This document shows positions 1 through 5,290 of a stretch of 5,290 nucleotides of DNA, in pieces. The notes beneath the pieces were generated by a model. That model was given only the letters and a program-made list of their open reading frames with translations. It made no database searches and was not told where the DNA came from. Every line of letters begins with the position of its first letter. Within the stretch, counting starts at the first letter, position 1. The position numbers were made by a program, and so were the translations under genes. Origin of the DNA: Gammaproteobacteria bacterium (GTDB taxonomy: Bacteria; Pseudomonadota; Gammaproteobacteria; Pseudomonadales; Azotimanducaceae); contig DMUF01000239.1 of assembly GCA_003476445.1 (NCBI GenBank), positions 9,089 to 14,378 of the forward strand, in the 5' to 3' direction.

Positions 1-743
1 ATGACCTCATCGAAGATCAGCAGGATGTTGTGCTGATCACAAAGCGCGCGCAGGCGCTGCAAATAGCCCTGTGGCGGCGGGATCACCCCGGCAGATCCGG
101 CAACGGGTTCAACGATCACCGCGGCAATGTTGGAGGCATCGTGCAGGGCAATCAGCTCCTCGAGCTCATTGGCAAGATGCGCGCCGTGACTCGGCTGCCC
201 GCGAGAAAAGCGGTTCTCGGGTAGCAGCGTGTGCGAGAGATGATCTGTTTCGAGCGTCGCCCCAAACAACCTGCGGTTGGGACCAATCCCCCCCACAGCG
301 ATGCCGCCGAAATTGACCCCGTGGTATCCCTTCGCGCGACCGATGAAGCGGCTCTTTCCCGGCAGCCCTTTCTGGCGCCAGTAGGCGCGCGCCATCTTGA
401 GCGCCGTATCGGCTGCCTCGGAACCGCTGTTGACGAAGAACACCTTGTCGAGACCCGCGGGCATGAACTGCCGGATGCGGCTCGCAAGCTCAAAAGCCTT
501 GGGGTGCCCGAACTGAAAGGCAGGCGCATAGTCGAGGGTTCGCGCCTGTTCGCTTATCGCCGCCGCGATCTCGCCGCGGCCATGGCCGGCGCCGCAGCAC
601 CACAGGCCCGAAAGACCATCCAGTACGCGCCGTCCCTCCGGGGTGTAGAAGTACACGCCCTCAGCCCGCTCGATCATGCGCGGGTTGCGGCGAAACTCAC
701 GATTGCCGGTAAAGGGCATCCAGTAGCTGTCGAGATCGATCAC
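1..743 (-). CDS. Omega-amino acid (beta-alanine):pyruvate transaminase, N-terminal part (runs off left edge)
   Basis: This is a class III PLP-dependent aminotransferase. Enzymes of this group move the terminal amino group of beta-alanine or other omega-amino acids or amines to pyruvate, giving a semialdehyde and alanine in the cytoplasm. The frame is open for 247 codons and leaves the window in the middle of the conserved FDEVI motif. Visible marks, numbered from the GTG start: WMPFTGNREF at 8-17 and SGLWCCGAGH at 45-54, both typical of beta-alanine:pyruvate transaminases; NSGSEA at 105-110, which binds the PLP phosphate; GYHG at 139-142, whose Tyr stacks on PLP; VEPVAGSAGV at 211-220; and D245 in FDEV, which pairs with the PLP ring nitrogen. 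The catalytic Lys should lie roughly 30 residues past the edge. The GTG start is chosen because AGGGGAG sits 7 nt upstream and the family N-terminus begins there. Family members are about 440-450 residues, so just over half is present. The exact amino donor is not determined; other omega-transaminases of the same fold remain possible. Confidence 0.93.
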   Translation of the reverse strand, partial: MIDLDSYWMPFTGNREFRRNPRMIERAEGVYFYTPEGRRVLDGLSGLWCCGAGHGRGEIAAAISEQARTLDYAPAFQFGHPKAFELASRIRQFMPAGLDKVFFVNSGSEAADTALKMARAYWRQKGLPGKSRFIGRAKGYHGVNFGGIAVGGIGPNRRLFGATLETDHLSHTLLPENRFSRGQPSHGAHLANELEELIALHDASNIAAVIVEPVAGSAGVIPPPQGYLQRLRALCDQHNILLIFDEV

Positions 744-750
744 GCTGCTT

Positions 751-757
751 CTCCCCT
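751..757 (-). promoter_or_regulatory. Ribosome binding site that sets the transaminase GTG start
   Basis: On the minus strand AGGGGAG lies 7 nt before the GTG at 743-741. The nearby ATGs upstream are in another frame, so this site supports GTG as the true start. Confidence 0.7.
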
Positions 758-790
758 GTGAACCAGACGCAACAGGCCCTTCGCATTGGC

Positions 791-819
791 TTGACGCAAA
801 GCCGGTGCCCTCCCATTGT
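791..819 (+). promoter_or_regulatory. Candidate sigma70 promoter for the Spinster-type MFS gene
   Basis: Plus strand: the -35 is TTGACG (791-796, 5 of 6 matches to TTGACA) and the -10 is CATTGT (814-819, 3 of 6, including the important A2 and T6), separated by 17 bp. It would give a leader of about 28 nt before the ATG at 854. Its -10 overlaps the -10 of the opposing candidate promoter, so the two could not be occupied together. Confidence 0.33.
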
Positions 820-843
820 ACGGACCCGCCCTTAGGGGATGAA
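815..843 (-). promoter_or_regulatory. Candidate sigma70 promoter for the transaminase
   Basis: Minus strand: the -10 is TACAAT (plus positions 815-820, 5 of 6 matches to TATAAT) and the -35 is TTCATC (838-843, 3 of 6), separated by 17 bp. Transcription would start near 808 and leave a leader of about 65 nt before the GTG. The -35 is weak, so this is a pattern match only. Confidence 0.35.
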
Positions 844-847
844 GGAG
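842..847 (+). promoter_or_regulatory. Ribosome binding site that decides the MFS start at 854
   Basis: AAGGAG ends 6 nt before the ATG at 854. An in-frame ATG at 839 would place this motif inside the coding region and has no comparable motif at the right distance upstream, so 854 is preferred. Confidence 0.75.
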
Positions 848-853
848 CCCTGC

Positions 854-2158
854 ATGACCCCATCACCGCCCGGCTTGTTCAGCGAGGCGACGCGCCGCTA
901 CGCGCTCGGCGTGCTGATCGTGGTCTACACGTTCAATTTCATTGATCGCCAGATCCTCTCCATTCTGATGGAGCCGATCAAGGCAGATCTTGGGCTCAGC
1001 GACACTCAGCTCGGTCTTCTTTCCGGCTTCGCGTTCGCGGCGTTCTACGCGACCCTCGGTATTCCCATCGCGAGCTACGCGGACCGCGGCAACCGCCGCA
1101 ATCTCATTGCCGGGGCACTGGCCATCTGGAGCGCCATGACCGCGTTGAGCGGACTGGCCAACAACTTCTGGCAATTGCTTCTCGCGCGCATTGGTGTCGG
1201 CGTCGGCGAAGCCGGCTGCAGCCCGCCCGCGCACTCAATGATCGCCGATTACTACCCGGCCGAGCGCCGCGCCACCGCCCTTGGTCTGTACGCGCTCGGG
1301 ATTCCGTTTGGCATTCTGTTCGGCTTCGTGGCCGGGGGCTGGCTGAACGAGTTCTTTGGCTGGCGCACCGCCTTCTTCGTCGTCGGTATCCCAGGGATCG
1401 TCCTTGCGCTTGTCGTGCGCTACACGGTGGCCGAGCCACCACGAGGGCTCTCCGAGGGGCGCTCGCTCACCGGCGAAAGGTCCTCCATCGCCGCCACGTT
1501 TGTCTATATGTGGAACAAGCGCGCTTTTCGCCATCTGGCGATCGGAGGCGCGCTAACGGCGTTTGTCGGCTACGGCATTACCAGCTGGATGCCGTCTTTT
1601 CTCGCGCGCTCTCACGGCATGAGCACCGGTGAAATCGGCACCTGGCTCGGGCTCATTCTCGGCATTCCCGGCGGCATCGGGATCGTGGCCGGCGGCTGGC
1701 TTGCCGATCGACTGGGTGCTCGCGACCCGCGCTGGTACATGTGGATCGTCGCAATTGCTCTCGTCGTATGCGTGCCCTTGTCTGTTGGCGTGTACCTGGC
1801 GCCCACGGCAGGGCTCGCCCTCTTGCTGCTCTGCATTCCGGTTGCTCTTGGCAATTTCTACCAGGCGACAACGTTCGCCCAGGTGCAGGGACTTGCGCCC
1901 CTGCGCATGCGCGCCGTCGCTGCCGCGGTGCTGCTGTTCATCCTGAATTTGATCGGACTGGGTCTTGGTCCCACCGTCACGGGCAATCTGAGCGACCTGC
2001 TCGCACCCACCTTCGGGCACGAGTCACTGCGCTACGCTCTGCTTCTGTGTGCCTTGGTCAACCTGTGGGCGGGCTGGCACTACTGGCGTGCAGGGCACTT
2101 TCTGCGCGAAGACCTGTCCGCCACACTCGCCGAGGAAAACCGCAACAACGCGGGCTGA
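854..2158 (+). CDS. Spinster-type major facilitator superfamily transporter
   Basis: A 434-residue inner-membrane secondary transporter with about 12 hydrophobic segments, the normal MFS size. The N-terminal half carries the marks of the bacterial Spinster-like group: N28-F-I-D31-R32 in helix 1; a motif A loop with G69 and D77-R-G-N-R-R82 between helices 2 and 3; and R112-I-G-V-G-V-G-E119-A-G in helix 4, followed by the PPAHSMIADYYP stretch. A second motif-A-like loop, GGWLADRLGAR, occurs in the C-terminal half. Start 854 is preferred to the in-frame ATG at 839 because of the AAGGAG 6 nt upstream. It is divergent from the transaminase gene and is followed after 6 bp by the YdjM/YfhP-like gene, so the two are probably cotranscribed. 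The substrate cannot be read from the sequence. Bacterial Spinster-like permeases are widely annotated but mostly uncharacterised. The neighbouring transaminase makes an organic acid, amino acid or amine substrate conceivable, but that is inference only. Confidence 0.92.
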   Translation: MTPSPPGLFSEATRRYALGVLIVVYTFNFIDRQILSILMEPIKADLGLSDTQLGLLSGFAFAAFYATLGIPIASYADRGNRRNLIAGALAIWSAMTALSGLANNFWQLLLARIGVGVGEAGCSPPAHSMIADYYPAERRATALGLYALGIPFGILFGFVAGGWLNEFFGWRTAFFVVGIPGIVLALVVRYTVAEPPRGLSEGRSLTGERSSIAATFVYMWNKRAFRHLAIGGALTAFVGYGITSWMPSFLARSHGMSTGEIGTWLGLILGIPGGIGIVAGGWLADRLGARDPRWYMWIVAIALVVCVPLSVGVYLAPTAGLALLLLCIPVALGNFYQATTFAQVQGLAPLRMRAVAAAVLLFILNLIGLGLGPTVTGNLSDLLAPTFGHESLRYALLLCALVNLWAGWHYWRAGHFLREDLSATLAEENRNNAG

Positions 2159-2164
2159 AACACG

Positions 2165-3274
2165 ATGGACCCGGTAACGCAGGCTGCACTTGGCGCCGCC
2201 GTTGGACAGCTGGTCGGAGGGCGTGTCCTTGGGGCCCGGGCAGCCCTCGCCGGTGCATGCGCCGGTGCCGCACCGGACATCGACGTGATCTTCTCAGCAG
2301 GCGGAGACTGGTATGACAGTCTCCGACTGCACCGTGGCATTACGCATTCGCTGTTCTTCGGCCCGGTTATCGGTCCCGCGCTTGGCGCTCTCGCGTGGCA
2401 TCTTGAGCGGCAACGATTCACCGCGGTCAGAAAGCGAGGGTTCGACGCCGCAGCTGCGCCGTTGCCAGACGCCGCGTTCGGGACGCGGCAACGAGCGATC
2501 GCCTGGATCGCGGTCATGAGCTTCGGGTTGCTCTCGCATCCACTGCTGGATGTTCTGACCAGCTATGGAACGCAGCTCCTGCAGCCGTTCTCGGACGCAC
2601 GCTTTGCGATACACGCCATGCCGATCATCGATCCCGTCTATACCCTACTGCTACTTCTTGGCGTGGCTCTCGGCGTGAGACGTGCAACAGGCCACTCAAC
2701 ACCACGGGTCACCCTGATTGCTGCAGCCACTCTTCTGGTTACTTCTGTCTATTTGGGGTGGGCCGCGACGATCAACGCACGCGCAGAAGCCTGGGCTCGG
2801 GCTGACCTCGCCGCGGAGGGTGTTGATTACGATCAACTGTCTGCGTTCCCGACGCTGCTGCAGATCCACTATCGCCGGATCGTGGCGCGCTCGAACGACG
2901 CTGATCACGTCGGTTATGTCTCGCTATGGAAACCGTGCGACATTCGCTGGGAGTCTGCTCCGAGACTTCGCCCGGCGTCAGCCGAGGCATTTCTTGCTTC
3001 AAGGGAGGGACGCATCTTCGACTGGTTCACGATGGGGTGGCTGCGATTCGCCCCGGCCGGCGACGATCCTTCGCTCGCCCTTCGCGCAGTGGATCTGCGC
3101 TACGGGCTGGATACGGACCCGAATCGAAGTCTCTTCAGCGTAGAGCTGCACCAGAACCCGCAAACGGCAGAGCTCGGACCCTCGCGGCCCGGGCGCGGCG
3201 CGGCGCTCGAGCGCATGAACCTGCTCGGAACGCTCGCTGCCGCTGCTTACCCTGCGACCTGCCCGGTGGGCTGA
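2165..3274 (+). CDS. YdjM/YfhP-family (DUF457) membrane-bound metal-dependent hydrolase-like protein
   Basis: A 369-residue inner-membrane protein of the COG1988 type. The start is firm because M1-D-P-V-T-Q-A-A-L-G is the usual family opening. Candidate metal ligands seen are D2, the PDID box (37-40), H56-R-G-I-T-H61-S, and H125-P-L-L-D129; YGTQ (134-137) and IDPVYT (155-160) are also typical. Hydrophobic segments lie near 63-79, 111-131, 156-172 and 180-200. After about residue 200 comes a soluble C-terminal region with AVDLRYG at 308-314, as in the long YfhP form of Bacillus; short YdjM forms lack it. The name 'metal-dependent hydrolase' comes from the His/Asp pattern; I know of no firm substrate. 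No strong Shine-Dalgarno precedes the ATG, which lies 6 nt after the MFS stop, so translational coupling is likely. Its last 28 bp overlap the end of the opposing MFS gene. Confidence 0.87.
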   Translation: MDPVTQAALGAAVGQLVGGRVLGARAALAGACAGAAPDIDVIFSAGGDWYDSLRLHRGITHSLFFGPVIGPALGALAWHLERQRFTAVRKRGFDAAAAPLPDAAFGTRQRAIAWIAVMSFGLLSHPLLDVLTSYGTQLLQPFSDARFAIHAMPIIDPVYTLLLLLGVALGVRRATGHSTPRVTLIAAATLLVTSVYLGWAATINARAEAWARADLAAEGVDYDQLSAFPTLLQIHYRRIVARSNDADHVGYVSLWKPCDIRWESAPRLRPASAEAFLASREGRIFDWFTMGWLRFAPAGDDPSLALRAVDLRYGLDTDPNRSLFSVELHQNPQTAELGPSRPGRGAALERMNLLGTLAAAAYPATCPVG

Positions 3275-4443
3275 TCGTCGGCACGATCACGCACTGCAAG
3301 CCACACCAGCGCGAGCGCAATCAGCACGAGGAACGGACTCGCCCCCCACAGCACCGCACTCCAACCCACCTGAGTGACGACACTACCCGCCAGCAGCGAT
3401 GCCAGCGCGGAGCAGGTGAAGACTGTGAAATCGTTGAGCGCCTGTGCCCGAAACTTCTCCTCAGGCGCATAACTCGCGACCAAGAGGCTGGTGCCGCCCA
3501 CAAAGAGGAAGTTCCAGCCAACACCCAGAAGGACCAGCGCCCACCAATAGTGCAGCCAAGCATGCCCCTGCAATCCAACGACCAGCGTCGCTGCGAGCGC
3601 AAGCACGCCGATCCAGAGCAAAAGACGCACACCGAGCCAGCCGACCAGAAGTGCGCTCACCAACGAAGGCAGATACATGGCGAGCACGTGAGCGCGAATG
3701 ACCGACGCCGTGCTCGCCAGATCATGTCCGTCGATGACATGCATCGACACGGGAGTGGCGGTCATAATAAACGCCATCATCCCCTGAGCCACCAGACCGG
3801 TCAGCATGGCAATGAGGAATCGCGGCGATCCGAGCAGCTGCGACACTGTCCGTCCCTCGCTCGATGCCCCCGGAAGAACAACCGCTTCCTGCACCCGAAG
3901 CCCGAGCAGCAGCACGCCCGCTGACAGGTTAAGGCACGCAACCGCAAGGAATGCGCCAAGCCAGGGAACATCCCAGATCGGAATGGCCAGACTGGACGCA
4001 ATCGCCGGACCTACCAGGGCGCCGCCGATCGAGCCCACCAACACAAAGGCAATGGCGCGTGCCGCAGCAGATTCATCGACGCTCTCGGCCGCTGCAAAAC
4101 GATACTGCTGAGCAAACGCAAGCTGCACGCCGAACAATGTCGTGGCGGCGCAGAAGAGCCAGAAACTGTCGAGAGCGAGCGCCAGCGCAGCAAGCAGCGG
4201 ACCGCAAGCGCTCGCAAACCCAGCGCTCGCAAGTGCCCGCCGCCGGCCCAGCCGACGGCTTAACCAGGTCGCCGGCATGATGGCCAGAGCCGTGCCAACG
4301 ACCATCAGCGACGGTGGCAGCGTGGCGAGCCAGGGCGCGGGCGCCAAGGTAACGCCAATGATGCCGCCGACCGCAATAACCAGTACCGTCCCCGCGGTGA
4401 CAATGCTCTGGGCCAGTAGCAGTAAAACCAGATTGGTGTGCAC
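3247..4443 (-). CDS. Major facilitator superfamily permease, substrate unknown
   Basis: A 398-residue, very hydrophobic protein with about 12 predicted membrane segments and short loops, as expected for a compact MFS permease. The loop after helix 2 reads S62-R-R-L-G-R-R68, a motif A variant with Ser where Asp is usual. The helix 4-5 region, QQYRFAAAESV (about 112-122), and the later LLGVGWNFLFVGGTSLLVASY stretch are typical of a little-studied MFS_1 group. It is not closely similar to the Spinster-type gene at 854, so this is not a tandem duplication. The GTG at 4443 is the only plausible start: an in-frame TGA lies 33 nt upstream, no other start codon falls between, and AAGGGGG sits 4 nt before it. 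It is divergent from the nhaC remnant. It ends in TAA inside the last codons of the convergent YdjM/YfhP-like gene. I do not recognise the substrate; drug or metabolite efflux and uptake are equally open. Confidence 0.88.
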   Translation of the reverse strand: MHTNLVLLLLAQSIVTAGTVLVIAVGGIIGVTLAPAPWLATLPPSLMVVGTALAIMPATWLSRRLGRRRALASAGFASACGPLLAALALALDSFWLFCAATTLFGVQLAFAQQYRFAAAESVDESAAARAIAFVLVGSIGGALVGPAIASSLAIPIWDVPWLGAFLAVACLNLSAGVLLLGLRVQEAVVLPGASSEGRTVSQLLGSPRFLIAMLTGLVAQGMMAFIMTATPVSMHVIDGHDLASTASVIRAHVLAMYLPSLVSALLVGWLGVRLLLWIGVLALAATLVVGLQGHAWLHYWWALVLLGVGWNFLFVGGTSLLVASYAPEEKFRAQALNDFTVFTCSALASLLAGSVVTQVGWSAVLWGASPFLVLIALALVWLAVRDRADDQPTGQVAG

Positions 4444-4446
4444 GCA

Positions 4447-4454
4447 TCCCCCTT
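4447..4454 (-). promoter_or_regulatory. Ribosome binding site of the minus-strand MFS gene
   Basis: Minus strand AAGGGGGA precedes the GTG at 4443-4441 with only 3-4 nt between, which is tight. An overlapping ATG (4447-4445) is out of frame and leads nowhere useful, so the GTG is retained. Confidence 0.5.
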
Positions 4455-4476
4455 GAACGATCGCTGCAAGGCATCA

Positions 4477-4491
4477 GTGACGCAGGGTCAC
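4477..4491. promoter_or_regulatory. Small dyad, possible operator
   Basis: GTGAC (4477-4481) and GTCAC (4487-4491) form a perfect 5-bp inverted repeat with a 5-bp spacer in the divergent region between the MFS permease and nhaC. The 15-bp size would suit a dimeric repressor, but no regulator gene is in the window and arms of 5 bp can arise by chance. Confidence 0.2.
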
Positions 4492-4510
4492 CGCGGTCGC
4501 ACCGTAGAAG

Positions 4511-4539
4511 AGTATCAGGGACAATCCGCCATCGAACAA
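4511..4539 (-). promoter_or_regulatory. Candidate promoter for the minus-strand MFS gene
   Basis: Minus strand: the -35 is TTGTTC (plus 4534-4539, 3 of 6) and the -10 is GATACT (4511-4516, 4 of 6) with a 17-bp spacer. It would start transcription near 4504 and place the dyad at 4477-4491 inside the leader, where a bound repressor could block. This is a weak pattern match. Confidence 0.22.
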
Positions 4540-4541
4540 AT

Positions 4542-4545
4542 GGAG
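4542..4545 (+). promoter_or_regulatory. Ribosome binding site marking the original nhaC start
   Basis: GGAG ends 7 nt before the GTG at 4553. The alternative GTG at 4619 has no such motif at a working distance, so this site argues that 4553 was the original start even though a stop codon now follows 13 codons later. Confidence 0.5.
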
Positions 4546-4552
4546 CCTGCCC

Positions 4553-5290
4553 GTGACCGACGACACCACGCCACGGGTTCCGTTGACGAACTGACACCAG
4601 GATGCGTCCCGACTCGACGTGATTCTGGTCCTCGCGCCAACCATTGGACTGCTGGCGCTGTCCGTCCTTCTTTACGGAGCTGACTCGTCGCAGGGCGCCA
4701 ATCAGATCGCACTGATGCTCGGCGCCGTCATCGCGTCGGTGATTGGCGTTCGGAACGGCCATGCCTGGAAGCGCATCGAGGAAACGATCGTTGCCGGCAT
4801 TTCCCAGGCGATGCCCGCGATACTGATTCTCCTCGCGGTGGGCAGCCTGATCGGTGTCTGGATGATCTCCGGGACCGTGCCGACCCTCATTTATTACGGA
4901 CTGAGCCTGCTTACACCCGCGGTGTTCTATCCCGCGGCCTGCCTTCTGTGTGCTGTCGTGTCACTTGCGATCGGCAGCTCATGGACCGTGGCGGGATGAG
5001 CTCCATGCTAAACACCGTTTGGCTGATTATCGCCGCCATGACCTTCGGTTCGACGATGGAACGGACCGGCATCATGGCCACGCTGATTCGGGGTGTGATC
5101 GCGATGGCGAAAAGCACCGGTGCCCTGATCAGCGCGACCCTCGCCACCTGTTTTGGCGTGAATACCCTTGCCGGGGATCAGTACATGGCGATCGTGCTGC
5201 CGGGTCGCATGTTTCGGGATGAGTACGCGCGCCGCGGGCTCCACGCGAAGAATCTCTCCCGCGCGCTCGAGGATTCGGGCACCCTCACCT
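4553..5290 (+). pseudogene. nhaC: NhaC-type Na+/H+ antiporter remnant: premature stop, internal deletion and frame change (runs off right edge)
   Basis: Intact NhaC proteins are inner-membrane Na+/H+ antiporters of about 460-500 residues. The likely original start is the GTG at 4553 with GGAG 7 nt upstream; it reads MTDDTTPRVPLTN and then hits TGA at 4592-4594. In the same frame 4595-4996 continues with clear NhaC sequence: SSQGANQIALMLGA, an AMPAILILLAVGSLIGVWMISGT stretch, and SLAIGSSWTVAG, ending at TGA 4997-4999. Reading then resumes in another frame at about 4990-4996 with GGMSSMLNTVWLI, LAGDQYMAIVLPGRMFRDEY and NLSRALEDSGTLT, which is the C-terminal third of NhaC, open to the window edge. 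The middle part that normally follows SSWTxAGT, including the GDKMSPLSDTTNLAP region, is missing: by memory of the family some 150-200 residues. A product made from 4619 would be a 126-residue fragment without the transport core. The family call is strong; loss of function is inferred from the two lesions. Assembly error is the main alternative. Confidence 0.83.
4990..4995 (+). other. Internal deletion junction in the nhaC remnant (GGCGGG)
   Basis: GGCGGG can be read as the end of the left part (GTG GCG GGx, V-A-G of SSWTVAG) and as the start of the right part (GGC GGG ATG, G-G-M of GGMSSMLN). The two NhaC segments therefore share this hexamer in different frames, as expected if a deletion occurred between two short direct repeats. 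The ancestral sequence is not in the window, so the shared length is inferred. Confidence 0.5.

Noticed and set aside
231..761. A 176-codon open frame on the plus strand at the left end
   Set aside because: The opposite strand carries an unmistakable class III transaminase over the same bases; this frame shows no family motif.
1553..2020. A 155-codon minus-strand frame inside the Spinster-type MFS gene
   Set aside because: A low-complexity, charged translation without motifs, antisense to an intact transporter.
3261..3271. GCCC-GGT-GGGC inverted repeat at the convergent gene ends, considered as a terminator
   Set aside because: Only a 4-bp stem with a 3-nt loop, no T-tract on either strand, and it lies inside both coding regions.
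2926..3924. A 332-codon open frame on the plus strand spanning the end of the YdjM/YfhP-like gene and much of the opposing MFS gene
   Set aside because: It lies antisense to clear membrane-protein coding sequence, its translation is rich in R, H, Q and P without recognisable domains, and such frames are expected opposite high-GC genes.
4438..4683. An 81-codon plus-strand frame starting in the MFS/nhaC intergenic region
   Set aside because: It overlaps the NhaC coding sequence in another frame, has no good ribosome binding site and shows no family resemblance.
4950..5222. A 90-codon plus-strand frame crossing the nhaC junction
   Set aside because: It is in neither of the two frames that encode NhaC sequence and is H/R/D-rich shadow translation.
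4996..5290. An independent small gene starting at ATG 4996
   Set aside because: The sequence is the C-terminal third of NhaC, no convincing Shine-Dalgarno precedes the ATG, and the frame begins exactly at the deletion junction.

Overview
The window is about 60% GC, densely coding DNA. It looks like a proteobacterial (Pseudomonadota) chromosome, most plausibly a free-living, possibly marine or soil, gamma- or alphaproteobacterium. That placement rests on protein resemblance and base composition only; there is no rRNA or other marker gene here. Three of the five loci appear to start with GTG.

Layout, left to right. (1) 1-743, minus: the N-terminal 247 codons of a class III PLP-dependent transaminase very like the omega-amino acid (beta-alanine):pyruvate transaminases; its C-terminal part, with the catalytic lysine, lies beyond the left edge. 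(2) 744-853: a short divergent control region with overlapping candidate promoters. (3) 854-2158, plus: an intact Spinster-type MFS transporter. (4) 2165-3274, plus, six bases later: an intact membrane protein of the YdjM/YfhP (DUF457, 'metal-dependent hydrolase') family, probably cotranscribed with the transporter. (5) 3247-4443, minus: a second, unrelated MFS permease whose 3' end overlaps the end of gene 4 by 28 bp. (6) 4444-4552: a second divergent control region. (7) 4553 to the right edge, plus: an NhaC-type Na+/H+ antiporter gene that appears broken, with an in-frame TGA at codon 14 and a large internal deletion plus frame change at 4990-4995.

How they fit together. The transaminase and the Spinster-type transporter share a control region, so amino-acid or amine uptake linked to transamination is possible, but nothing in the sequence fixes the substrate. 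The MFS/YdjM pair looks like a two-gene operon. The second MFS permease and nhaC form another divergent pair. No CRISPR array, insertion sequence, tRNA, phage or defence gene was seen, and I find no convincing new system. The most notable feature is the decayed nhaC, whose junction carries a possible short-repeat deletion footprint.
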